Source: Cupriavidus necator (GTDB lineage: Bacteria; Pseudomonadota; Gammaproteobacteria; Burkholderiales; Burkholderiaceae). Taken from it: DNA of 64,000 nt. Shown here in pieces: positions 29,716-38,464 of the stretch (positions are counted from its first letter, which is position 1; each line of letters begins with the position of its first letter). The DNA lies in NCBI GenBank assembly GCA_022041995.1, contig CP074390.1, positions 620,001 to 684,000 of the forward strand, written 5' to 3'. The notes beneath the pieces were generated by a model that made no database searches, had not been told where the DNA came from, and saw nothing but the letters and a program-made list of their open reading frames with translations. A program made the translations under genes and the position numbers.

Positions 29716-29817
29716 GGGTTTAACGGTGATTCAATGTTGTGCGGCACGCCCCGTGGCAATGCAACATATTCACCAAATCGACACATATCTCCACCTACAA
29801 TGCCAGAAGGAGTCCCC

Positions 29818-30852
29818 ATGCAACCGTCCTTCACATCCACCCTGCGCGCCGCCGCCACCCTGCTTGCGCTAGCTGCCTCCGGTACGGCGCTGGCCCAGAA
29901 GACCACCCTCACCGTCTACACGGCGTGGGAGATCGAGACCCTCAAGCCGTACGCCGAGGGCTTTGCCAAGGTGGCGCCCGATATCGAACTGAAGTACGTG
30001 CGCGATTCCACCGGTGTCATCACCGCCAAGGCGCTGGCCGAAAAAGGCAACCCGCAGGCCGACGTGATCGCCGGGCTGGCGGCGTCCAGCCTGGAACTGC
30101 TCAAGCAGGAAGGGATGCTGGCGCCCTATCCGCCCAAGGGCTTCGAGAAACTGACGCGCGACTACAGCGACAAGGCCACGCCGCCGTCCTGGGTGGGGCT
30201 CGACGTCTGGGGCGCCACCATCTGCTTCAACACCATCGAAGCCAAGAAGCGCAACCTGCCGCGCCCCGAGACCTGGAAGGACCTGGCCAAGCCCATCGAC
30301 AAGGGCACCATCGTGATGCCCAACCCGGCCTCTTCCGGCACCGGCTTCCTGGACGTGACCGCCTGGCTGCAGCTCTATGGCGAGCAGGATGGCTGGAAGT
30401 ACATGGACGCGCTGCACGACAACATCGCGCAATACACGCATTCCGGCTCAAAGCCATGCAAGCAGGCCGGCTCGGGTGAGTTCCCGATCGGCATTTCGTT
30501 CGAACTGCGCGCGCACAAGACGCTGGCCTCGGGCGCGCCCATCGAGATGATCTTCCCCAAGGAGGGCCTGGGCTACGACATCGAGGCCGCCGGCATCGTC
30601 AAGGGCACAAAAAAGATGGAGGCCGCGCAGCGCTATATGGACTGGCTGGCCAGCAAGGAAGCCAACCAGCTGTTCGCCAGGGACTGGGCCATCGTCGCCT
30701 ATCCAGGCGTGGCGAGGAAGGTCGAGACCATTCCGGCCAACTACGAGCAGATGCTGGTCAAGAACGACTTCAGCTATATCGCCAAGAACCGCGAGCGCGT
30801 CCTGACCGAGTGGCAGAAGCGCTATGCCAGCAAGTCGGAGAAGCAGCCCTGA
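29818..30852 (+). CDS. 2-aminoethylphosphonate ABC transporter substrate-binding protein
   Basis: Periplasmic binding protein of 344 residues, iron/spermidine-type fold, matching the putative 2-AEP binding protein family (PhnS2-like). The signal peptide runs to about residue 26 (AASGTALA-QKTTLTVYTAWE). Typical segments are YVRDSTGVITAKALAEKGNP, WGATICFNTIEAKKRNLP, MPNPASSGTGFLDVTAWL and DWLASKEANQLFARDWAIVA. AGGAG precedes the ATG. It is first in the plus-strand uptake operon with the ATPase, permease, phnW and exporter genes. Confidence 0.93.
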   Translation: MQPSFTSTLRAAATLLALAASGTALAQKTTLTVYTAWEIETLKPYAEGFAKVAPDIELKYVRDSTGVITAKALAEKGNPQADVIAGLAASSLELLKQEGMLAPYPPKGFEKLTRDYSDKATPPSWVGLDVWGATICFNTIEAKKRNLPRPETWKDLAKPIDKGTIVMPNPASSGTGFLDVTAWLQLYGEQDGWKYMDALHDNIAQYTHSGSKPCKQAGSGEFPIGISFELRAHKTLASGAPIEMIFPKEGLGYDIEAAGIVKGTKKMEAAQRYMDWLASKEANQLFARDWAIVAYPGVARKVETIPANYEQMLVKNDFSYIAKNRERVLTEWQKRYASKSEKQP

Positions 30853-30935
30853 GCGCCGTCCTGTACCGGCGCCCTCGCCCCCCCCGGGGGCAGAGGACGC
30901 CGGGTCCCCCAACAGAACACACCGGGCCCCACGCC

Positions 30936-32071
30936 ATGCAGACCTCCCCATCCACGGCCGAGACCTACCTCAGCCTGAAAGGCATCCACAAGCGCTTCGG
31001 CAGCAGCAGCGGCACCTTCGTGGCACTCCACAACATCGACCTGGACGTGCGCCAGGGCGAGCTGCTGTGCTTCCTGGGCCCGTCGGGCTGCGGCAAGACC
31101 ACGCTGCTGCGCATCATCGCCGGGCTGGAATCGCAGAGCGCCGGCACCATCCACCAGGGCGGGCGCGACATCTCCACGCTGCCGCCGATGGAGCGGGACT
31201 ACGGCATCGTGTTCCAGTCTTATGCGCTGTTCCCCAACCTGACGGTGGCAGACAACGTGGCCTACGGCCTGGTCAACCGCCGCATGCCGCGCGACCAGCG
31301 CCGCGCCCGCGTGGCTGAGCTGCTGACGCTGGTAGGACTGCCCGAGCGCGGCAACCAGTACCCGGCGCAGCTTTCCGGCGGCCAGCAGCAGCGCGTGGCG
31401 ATTGCGCGCGCGCTGGCCACCTCGCCCGGCCTGCTGTTGCTGGATGAGCCGCTGTCCGCGCTCGATGCGCGCGTGCGGGTACGGCTGCGCAGCGAGATCC
31501 GTGCGCTGCAGCAGCGGCTGAACATCACCACCATCCTGGTCACGCACGACCAGGAAGAGGCGCTGTCGATGGCCGACCGCATCGTGGTGATGAACCAGGG
31601 CGCGATCGAGCAGGTGGGCACGCCGGCGCAGATCTACCAGCGCCCGGCCACGCCGTTCGCCGCGGACTTCGTCGGCAAGACCAATATGCTGGGCGCGCGC
31701 GTCTGCGGCGACGGCGAGCTGCACCTGGGCGGCGTGCGCATGCGCTGCGCCGCGCCCCCGGGCTGTTGCGCCGACGAGGACGTGCAGGTGTTCTTCCGCC
31801 CCGAAGACGTATGCGTGCGCGGCATCGAACAGCATGGCCCCAACGTGCTGGAGGCCACCGTGGACAAGATCGAGTTCCTCGGCGCGTTCTCGCGGCTGAC
31901 GCTGCGCCTGCCCGACGCCGCCGCAGGCGCGCCGGGGGGTGCCCCGGGGGTGCTCTTTATGCCGACCTCTCCCTCAATGACCTGCACGAGCTGCGCCCGC
32001 ACACCGGCGACCGGCTGCGCCTGGCCATACCCGCTGACCGTATCCGCATCTTCCGTCACGCATGCGCATGA
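30936..32071 (+). CDS. 2-aminoethylphosphonate ABC transporter ATP-binding protein (frameshifted)
   Basis: Nucleotide-binding subunit of the importer. Walker A is GPSGCGKTT at residues 48-56, the signature is LSGGQQQR near 145, and Walker B is LLLLDEPLSALD near 165; a TOBE-like C-terminal domain follows. The frame breaks in a G-rich tract (G6 at 31934-31939 or G5 at 31946-31950); one added G continues it as ALYADLSLNDLHELRPHTGD to the stop at 32071, where it overlaps the permease start. This is probably a sequencing error. The true start is the ATG at 30936; the longer open frame upstream is noise. Confidence 0.9.
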
Positions 32072-33876
32072 GCCTCACTGCGGCGCCGGCCAATACGTCT
32101 GCCACCATGCCGGCCACCGATACCGTCCCCGCCCCCGCCACCAGCGCGCCGGCCGGGCCTGCCAACCCTGGCGCGCAGCCCGCGCCGCCGGCGCTGGTCA
32201 CCACTTCCGTGCGCGCGCACTGGACCGACCGTCTCGCCCATGTGCTGCTGGCGCTGGCCGCGCTGGCGCTTGCGTGCTTCGTGTTGGCGCCGATCGTGAT
32301 GATCCTGGCCAAGAGCGTCCAGAACCGCGACGGCAGCCTGGCCGGCATCGCGCACTTCCGCGCGTACTTTGAGTCGCCCGCGCTGCTGCGCTCGGTGTGG
32401 AACAGCCTGTGGGTCTCTGCCCTGGCCACCTGCATCACGGTGCCGCTGGCGTTCAGCTTTGCCTATGCGCTGACGCGCAGCCGCATCGCCTGCAAGGGCC
32501 TGCTGCGCAACCTCGCGCTGATCCCGCTGCTGGCGCCATCGCTGCTGGCGGCGATCTCCTTCATCTTCTGGTTCGGCAACCAGGGGCTGTTCAAGCCCTG
32601 GATGGGCAGCACGCAGATCTACGGGCCGCTGGGCATCGTGGCCTCGCTGGTGTTCGCCACCTTCCCGCATGCGCTGATGATCCTGATCACTGCCCTGTCG
32701 CTGACCGACGCGCGGCTGTATGAGGCGGCCGATGCGCTGGGCACCTCGACCGTGCGCAAGTTCTTCACCATCACCGTGCCGGGCGCGCGCTACGGCCTGG
32801 TCAGCGCGGCGATGGTGGTGTTCACCTATGCGATCTCTGACTTCGGCATTCCCAAGGTGATCGGCGGCAACTTCCATATGCTGGCCACCGACATCTACAA
32901 GCTGGTGATCGGCATGCAGGACTTCTCGCAGGGCGCGGTGGTGTCGCTGATGCTGCTGGTGCCGGTAGCCGTCACCTACTATGTCGATGCGCGCGTGCAG
33001 CGCCGCCAGATGGCGCTGATGTCGGCGCGCTCGGTGCCCTACGTGCCGCGCCGCAGCCCCCGCTACGACCTGGCCATGGCGGTGTTCTGCTGGCTGATGG
33101 CCGCGCTGATGCTGGCGGTGATGGGCATGGCGGTCTATGCGTCCTTCGTCAAGCTGTGGCCGTACAACTTCTCGCTGTCGCTGAACCACTACCGCGTGGG
33201 GCTGGTCGAGGGCGGCGTGGTCGATTCCTACCTGAACAGCCTGCGCATGGCGGGCCTGGCCGCGCTGATCGGCCCGGTGTTCATCTTTGCCACCGCCTAC
33301 CTGCTGGAGAAGACCCGCGGCATGGACTGGCTGCGCAGCTTTGTGCGGCTGATGGCGGTGCTGCCGATGGGCGTGCCGGGGCTGGTGCTGGGCCTGGGCT
33401 ACATCTTCTTTTTCGTGCCGCAGGCCAACCCGATGCACGGGCTGTACCAGACGCTGGGGATCCTGGTGCTGGTGACCATCGTCCACTATTACGCGTCCTG
33501 CCACCTGACCGCCGTGACCGCGCTCAAGCAACTTGACAGCGAGTTCGAGGCCGTGTCCGCGTCGCTCAAGGTGCCGTTCTACAAGACCTTCTTCAAGGTC
33601 ACGGTGCCGGCCTGCCTGCCCGCCACCCTGGAGATCTCGCGCTACCTCTTCATCAATGCGATGACCACGGTTTCGGCGGTGGTGTTCCTGTACGGCGCCG
33701 ACACCAAGCTGGCCTCGGTCGAGATCGTCAACCTGGATGAGTCCGGCGACATCGGCCCCGCGGCTGCAATGGCAACGCTGGTGGTGCTGACCTCGGCCTT
33801 CGCCTGCCTGCTCTATTACCTGCTGCAACGCGTGCTCGATCGCAAGACCCAGGCCTGGCGCCAGGGCAACGACTGA
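32062..33876 (+). CDS. 2-aminoethylphosphonate ABC transporter permease (fused two-domain)
   Basis: A 604-residue inner-membrane protein that contains two binding-protein-dependent permease domains in one chain, as in the PhnU-type 2-AEP permease. Each half has about six helices and an EAA-like loop: EAADALGTSTVRKFFTITVP (first half) and EAVSASLKVPFYKTFFKVTV (second half). The N-terminal 50 residues are Ala/Pro-rich and unstructured-looking. The start is at 32062 or two codons later at 32068; the latter overlaps the ATPase stop as ATGA. One chain would replace the usual two permease subunits. Confidence 0.93.
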   Translation: MRMSLTAAPANTSATMPATDTVPAPATSAPAGPANPGAQPAPPALVTTSVRAHWTDRLAHVLLALAALALACFVLAPIVMILAKSVQNRDGSLAGIAHFRAYFESPALLRSVWNSLWVSALATCITVPLAFSFAYALTRSRIACKGLLRNLALIPLLAPSLLAAISFIFWFGNQGLFKPWMGSTQIYGPLGIVASLVFATFPHALMILITALSLTDARLYEAADALGTSTVRKFFTITVPGARYGLVSAAMVVFTYAISDFGIPKVIGGNFHMLATDIYKLVIGMQDFSQGAVVSLMLLVPVAVTYYVDARVQRRQMALMSARSVPYVPRRSPRYDLAMAVFCWLMAALMLAVMGMAVYASFVKLWPYNFSLSLNHYRVGLVEGGVVDSYLNSLRMAGLAALIGPVFIFATAYLLEKTRGMDWLRSFVRLMAVLPMGVPGLVLGLGYIFFFVPQANPMHGLYQTLGILVLVTIVHYYASCHLTAVTALKQLDSEFEAVSASLKVPFYKTFFKVTVPACLPATLEISRYLFINAMTTVSAVVFLYGADTKLASVEIVNLDESGDIGPAAAMATLVVLTSAFACLLYYLLQRVLDRKTQAWRQGND

Positions 33877-33915
33877 CCTTCCCTTTTTCCACGCCTTCCC
33901 AATCAGGAGCTCACC

Positions 33916-35048
33916 ATGATTCGCGGCAACGACCCGATCCTTCTGACCCCCGGCCCCTGACCACCTCGCTCGCGACCAAGCAGGCCATGCTGCGCGACTG
34001 GGGTTCGTGGGACGCCGCCTTCAACACCATCACGCGCAGCCTGTGCGACGACCTCGTGCGCATCGTCCACGGCGAAGGCACCCATGTGTGCGTGCCGATG
34101 CAGGGCAGCGGCACCTTCTCGGTGGAAGCCGCCATCGCCAACGTGGTGCCGCGCGACGGCAAGGTGCTGGTGCCGCAGAACGGCGCCTATTGCCAGCGCA
34201 TCCTCAAGATCTGCAAGGTGCTGGGCCGCGCCTGCGTGGAACTGCCGATCCCCGAAGACCAGCCCGCCACCGCCGCGCTGATTGAAGACGCCATCCGGCG
34301 CGACCCGTCAATCACGCACGTGGCGCAGGTGCACTGCGAGACGGGCGCCGGCGTACTCAACCCGCTGCAGGACATCGCCGCGCTGTGCCAGCGGCTGGGC
34401 AAGGGGCTGATCGTCGATGCCATGAGCTCGTTCGGCGCGATCGAGATCGACGCCCGCACCATGCCGTTCGATGCGCTGGTGGCCGCCACCGGCAAGTGCA
34501 TCGAGGGCGTGCCGGGCATGGGCTTCGTGCTGGTGAAGAAGGACGTGCTGGAAGCCAGCCAGGGCAACAGCCACTCGCTGGCGCTGGACCTGTACGACCA
34601 GTACGTCTACATGCAGAAGACCACGCAGTGGCGCTTCACGCCGCCCACGCATGTGGTGGCGGCCTTCCGCACCGCGCTCGACCAGTTCCTGGAAGAAGGC
34701 GGCCAGCCGGTGCGCGGCGCGCGCTACCACAGGAACTGCGACGCGCTGGTGCAGGGCATGGCCACACTCGGCTTCCGCGCCTTCCTGCCGGCGGCGGTGC
34801 AGGCGCCGATCATCGTCACCTTCCATGCGCCGGCCGACGCGCGCTATGACTTCAAGACCTTCTACGCCAAGGTGCGCGAGCGCGGCTACATCCTGTATCC
34901 GGGCAAGCTGACGCAGATGGAGACCTTCCGCGTGGGCTGCATTGGTGCGATCGACGACAACGAGATGCGCAACGTGGTGACGGCGATCGGCGAGGTGCTG
35001 CGCGAGATGGGGATCAAGGCGCAGGCGCCTCTGGCCGAGGCGGCGTAG
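33916..35048 (+). CDS. phnW: 2-aminoethylphosphonate--pyruvate transaminase (frameshifted after residue 14)
   Basis: PLP enzyme that transfers the amino group of 2-AEP to pyruvate, giving phosphonoacetaldehyde and alanine. The ATG at 33916 follows AGGAG and reads MIRGNDPILLTPGP, then hits a stop because a C is missing in the run 33954-33957. Restoring it gives LTTSLATKQAMLRDWGSWD and the full class-V aminotransferase: MQGSGTFSVEAAIAN, VDAMSSFGAIEID, the PLP lysine in AATGKCIEGVPGMGF and LTQMETFRVGCIGAID. A sequencing error is likely. It connects the uptake operon to the phnY-phnA steps. Confidence 0.92.
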
Positions 35049-35075
35049 GCCATTTTCCTCCAACGCCCGCAGCAG

Positions 35076-35107
35076 GCTCCCCTCTCCCGCAAGCGGGAGA
35101 GGGGAGC
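35076..35107. repeat. REP-like palindrome, possible terminator
   Basis: GCTCCCCTCTCCCGC, AA, GCGGGAGAGGGGAGC: a perfect 15-pair stem between phnW and the EamA gene, with AAACC after it as in the copy at 25951. It may end most transcripts after phnW. Confidence 0.8.
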
Positions 35108-35166
35108 AAACCAGCGGGTTCGCGAATACGTCCGAAGACCAGACCACAAGAACCACCCACCCCTTA

Positions 35167-36018
35167 ATGTCGCTCCCCCCAGATTTCCACGGCTTGGCCT
35201 TTGCCGCCGTGATGCTGTCCGCGCTGATGCATGCGTCGTGGAACGCCATCGTCAAGATCGGCGGCGACCGCCTCTCGTCGATGGCGCTGATCGACACCTT
35301 CTGCCTGCTGGTCGCCCTGCCCTTTCTGTTCCTGGTGCCGCTGCCCGCGCCGCAGGTGTGGCCCTTCCTGCTGGCCACCGTGGCGCTGGAGGTCGGCTAC
35401 AAGCTGTCGCTGGTAGCCGCTTACAACCGCGGCGACTTCAGCCAGGCCTATCCGCTGATGCGCGGCTCGGCGCCGATGATGGTGGCCATCCTGCTGTTGC
35501 TGGCCGGCAGCGAGCGGCTGGGGCCAGGCGGCTATGCCGGCATCGCGCTGATCTGCTGCGGGCTGGTCAGCCTGGTGCGGTGGCGCCGGCAAGCGCCCGA
35601 CCTGCTCGGCTTTGCGCTGCTGGCCGGGGCCTGCCTGGCGGGCGGCACCGTGATCGACGGCACCGCGGTCAAGCGTTACGGCGAGGTCTTCACCTACATC
35701 GTCTGGCTGCAGGCGATGTCGCACATCTTCATGCCGACCTACGCCTTCAGCCGGCGCGGCACCGCGCTGGTCACGCTGATGCGCACGGAATGGAAGCGGG
35801 CCTGGATCGGCGGCATCAATCGGGTCGGGTCGTATGCCCTGATGCTGTGGGCAATGACGATGGCACCGGTCACCAAGCTGGCGGCACTGCGTGAATCCAG
35901 CGTGATCTTTGCCGCGCTGCTCGGGCACTTCCTGCTGCGCGAGCCCTTTGACCGGCGGCGGCTGATTGCCACGGCGCTGGTGCTGGCGGGGATCCTGACG
36001 CTGCAGCTGGCGCGCTAG
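35167..36018 (+). CDS. EamA/DMT family transporter
   Basis: A 283-residue membrane protein with about ten hydrophobic helices arranged as two EamA repeats; it begins MSLPPDFHGLAFAAVMLSAL. Motifs include MHASWNAIVKIGGDR, NRGDFSQAYPLMRGSAPMMV and LAALRESSVIFAALLGHFLL, all typical of drug/metabolite-type transporters. It is the last gene of the phosphonate cluster and may export an amine, alanine or a toxic intermediate. The substrate is not shown by the sequence. The upstream palindrome could reduce its expression relative to phnW. Confidence 0.9.
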   Translation: MSLPPDFHGLAFAAVMLSALMHASWNAIVKIGGDRLSSMALIDTFCLLVALPFLFLVPLPAPQVWPFLLATVALEVGYKLSLVAAYNRGDFSQAYPLMRGSAPMMVAILLLLAGSERLGPGGYAGIALICCGLVSLVRWRRQAPDLLGFALLAGACLAGGTVIDGTAVKRYGEVFTYIVWLQAMSHIFMPTYAFSRRGTALVTLMRTEWKRAWIGGINRVGSYALMLWAMTMAPVTKLAALRESSVIFAALLGHFLLREPFDRRRLIATALVLAGILTLQLAR

Positions 36019-36305
36019 GCCCACCTCATCCACCTGATCCGGCCGGCGTTGCCGGCCGCCCTTCCCCACGTCGGCGCACCGGGGCATGGCTGCCGCACCC
36101 CGGGACCCGCGCCCCCCATCCGGCGCGCACGCGCAAGTCCCTGATTCTGCGCGTCTTCCGTCTCCGGCGCCGGGACCGTGGCGCCCCATCCCCTTGCCCT
36201 TGTCCGGCGCGGCGCGGCCTGCCACAACGCTTCGCCGCCCTGGCCCGGTTGTTGCGCAACAGACCCTGAACCCAGCACCCAGCCCTACCCGCGACGGCTT
36301 CCGAT
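36019..36305 (+). promoter_or_regulatory. region that should hold the eCIS operon promoter
   Basis: 287 bases between the EamA stop and the first eCIS gene, on the same strand. Since all 21 following genes are contiguous, the main promoter is expected here. The sequence is very GC-rich and I see no clear -35/-10 pair or terminator; a CCGGCCGGC palindrome follows the EamA stop (about 36038-36060). Confidence 0.35.
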
Positions 36306-36590
36306 ATGGTCGACACCTCGGTCTCAGGCCTTGACCCCCGCGCCGCCGCCGTTGCGATGCAGGTCGCCGGGTATGTGCGCCGCTACCCCAGGGCGGCCGA
36401 CACCTGTATCGGCATCACCCGCTGGTGGCTGCCGGCAGGGCCTCAGGCCGACCCCGCGGCGGTGTTGCGGGCGCTGGAAGCGCTGGTGCGCGGCGGCGTG
36501 CTGCAGGCGCGGCGCCTGCCCTCGGGCGAGTTCCTGTACAGCGCCGCCGGCGGCCCGGACCATGACAGCGAGCAGCAGAACGAGCACTGA
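36306..36590 (+). CDS. small winged-helix-like protein at the head of the eCIS operon
   Basis: A 94-residue protein. The middle looks like a winged-helix fold: VAGYVRRYPRAADTCIGITR, then AVLRALEALVRGGVLQARRL and PSGEFLYSAAGG (wing). The tail is acidic. The ribosome site is poor, but the gene ends three bases before the DUF4255 gene and has the same orientation and codon bias. Such small wHTH proteins occur in several eCIS loci; whether it binds DNA or is structural is unknown. Confidence 0.7.
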   Translation: MVDTSVSGLDPRAAAVAMQVAGYVRRYPRAADTCIGITRWWLPAGPQADPAAVLRALEALVRGGVLQARRLPSGEFLYSAAGGPDHDSEQQNEH

Positions 36591-36593
36591 GCG

Positions 36594-37232
36594 ATGAAGA
36601 CAGCGATACGTGATGCCTGCCAGAGCCTGCGCCGCCATATCGAGCAGGCGCTGCGCGACGACCCCGACCTTTCGCCCTACTTCGACCCGGCCGATCCGAT
36701 GCCGGATGCGATCGGCACCATGATCGTCTCGCTGGACACGCCGCAGGAGCTGGAGGAGCGCGACCGCGAAGGCCTGTCGCTGTGGCTCTACCTGGTCCAG
36801 CGCGAGGAATTCACGCTCAACCGTCCGCCGCGCCGCAGTGCCGCCGACCGCCTCGAGCGCCGCCCGCTGCCGCTGCGCCTCCATTTCCTGGTCACGCCCC
36901 AGGTCGCCGACGAGCGCGACGACGCGACCGACCTGGAACACCTGATCCTTGGCAAGATCCTGCAGCTCTTCCACGACGACGCCAGCCTCAGCGGCGCGCG
37001 CCTGGCCGGCACCCTGGCCGGCTCCGGGCTGGAGTTCTTCATGCGGCTCGAGCCGCTGTCGCTGGAAGAAATCACCCGGGTCTGGGACGCGCTCGACAAG
37101 CCTTACCAGCTGTGCGTGTCGTTCGACATGAGCATCGTGCCGATCGCGTCGGGCAACGATGCGGAGCAAGTCACGCCGGTGGACTCGGTGCTATCCGAGC
37201 ACGGCACGGCCAGCCTGCAGGAGCCGGCATGA
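36594..37232 (+). CDS. DUF4255 domain protein, eCIS tail terminator (Afp16/Pvc16-like)
   Basis: A 212-residue protein with the DUF4255 pattern: an N-terminal helix IRDACQSLRRHIEQALRDDP, then TMIVSLDTPQELEERDREGL, SLWLYLVQREEFTLNRPP and LPLRLHFLVTPQVADERDD, with the LLGKxLQLFHD-like block LILGKILQLFHDD. In Afp and PVC particles this protein caps the sheath and tube and sets tail end and length. It overlaps the next gene by four bases (ATGA). It is one of the strongest markers that the locus is eCIS. Confidence 0.88.
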   Translation: MKTAIRDACQSLRRHIEQALRDDPDLSPYFDPADPMPDAIGTMIVSLDTPQELEERDREGLSLWLYLVQREEFTLNRPPRRSAADRLERRPLPLRLHFLVTPQVADERDDATDLEHLILGKILQLFHDDASLSGARLAGTLAGSGLEFFMRLEPLSLEEITRVWDALDKPYQLCVSFDMSIVPIASGNDAEQVTPVDSVLSEHGTASLQEPA

Positions 37233-38410
37233 TGGACTGCCGCCCGGAACATGTCGGCGCCGCCAGTTGGCACCTGTGCCCCGACCCGCTGCAGGTGCCG
37301 GGCGCCCGGCTGCGCGCGCTGGTACAGGCGCGGCTGGTGGACGAGATCTCGCTGGGGCCGGTGACCGCAGACGTCGTCGCCACCCCCGACCTGCGCCTGG
37401 CCCTGCACGTGGCGCCGCGCATCGGGCGCGACGGCATGATCGGGCTGGCCGGCCGGCCCGAGAGCCTGTTCCCCGGGCTCGCGCTGGCCGCCGCGGCGGT
37501 TCCCATGCACGTGACCGCGCGCGGCTACCTGCCGCTCGACCTCGACGGCACGCTCGGGCCGTTTGGCGGCTTTCCCGAGAACTTCGCCGCGCTCGACCAC
37601 GGCGACGTGTTCCTGCACCGCACGGGGGTGGCATTCAAGGGCCGCGTGGTGCAGCGTGGCACACCGCAGAACCTGCCACTGGCGGGCGCCACGGTCGAGA
37701 TCGATGGCCTCTGGCCGACCTACCCGCCGCCCAACGTGATGCCCGCCGCGGTGATGGAGCCGGCCGACGTGGTGGCGCTGTCGCCCGGCTTCTATGGCAG
37801 CCATGCCACGGCAACGCTGTCGCGCTGCGACGTGGTCGACGACCTGCCGCAGGCAAAGCGCCTGCTGCTGACCGCAGCGCCCGGCACGCGCCGGCTGCGG
37901 CTGGACAACCGCGGCACGCTGGTCGCAGGCATGCCGCTGCGGATCGATGCCGACGATGCCGCGCGCGGCGAAGTGATCGGCATCCATGCCGTCGATACCA
38001 GCCTGTCGGCCGATCAGCCCGCATGGATCGAGCTCGACCATCCGCTCAAGCACCTGCACCGGCGGCTGGCACGGGTGGTGCCGGCGAGCATCCCTGCTAC
38101 GCACGACCCGCGCAATCTGTCGCGCGCGGCCCAGCCGGGCGATCCCTGCGCTTTCCTGACCGCTGCCGCGCCGTGGGCCGCGCTGTCACTGGTGCAGGTG
38201 GACGACGGGGTCGGCCCGCCCGAATTCCAGCGGATCGCGCGCTACGCCGCGAGCGCCGATGCCGACGGCTACTTCCGCCTGCCGCGCATCTCGCGGCTGG
38301 CCCTGTTCCGGCTGCGCGCCACCCACCCCGCGCCGCCGCAACCGCTGCGGCTCACCATCGAGCCCGACTACGGGCTGGCCGAGCAGGTCCTGACGGTGGC
38401 CTTCGAATGA
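37229..38410 (+). CDS. eCIS-associated protein, carboxypeptidase-regulatory-like region
   Basis: A 393-residue protein, not firmly recognised. GGAG precedes the tandem ATG ATG at 37229. The middle has an Ig-like beta region reminiscent of carboxypeptidase regulatory-like domains (FKGRVVQRGTPQNLPLAGAT, VEIDGLWPTYPPPNVMPAAV), and the C-terminus repeats this kind of phrase (ADADGYFRLPRISRLALFRL). Between them lies RLLLTAAPGTRRLRLDNRGT, which resembles the modules found in the giant sheath. Proteins of this type sit beside DUF4255 in other eCIS loci. It may decorate or cap the tail. Confidence 0.65.
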   Translation: MMDCRPEHVGAASWHLCPDPLQVPGARLRALVQARLVDEISLGPVTADVVATPDLRLALHVAPRIGRDGMIGLAGRPESLFPGLALAAAAVPMHVTARGYLPLDLDGTLGPFGGFPENFAALDHGDVFLHRTGVAFKGRVVQRGTPQNLPLAGATVEIDGLWPTYPPPNVMPAAVMEPADVVALSPGFYGSHATATLSRCDVVDDLPQAKRLLLTAAPGTRRLRLDNRGTLVAGMPLRIDADDAARGEVIGIHAVDTSLSADQPAWIELDHPLKHLHRRLARVVPASIPATHDPRNLSRAAQPGDPCAFLTAAAPWAALSLVQVDDGVGPPEFQRIARYAASADADGYFRLPRISRLALFRLRATHPAPPQPLRLTIEPDYGLAEQVLTVAFE

Positions 38411-38464
38411 CGTGAATGAAAACCGCGCTCCTGTTCCGTCCCGCAACCGCATAGGGGAACCAAC

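Noticed and set aside
33916..33960. PhnW as a true pseudogene that starts at the later ATG 33987
   Set aside because: The upstream ATG has a strong AGGAG site and reads MIRGNDPILLTPGP, the real PhnW start; one C in the run 33954-33957 restores it.
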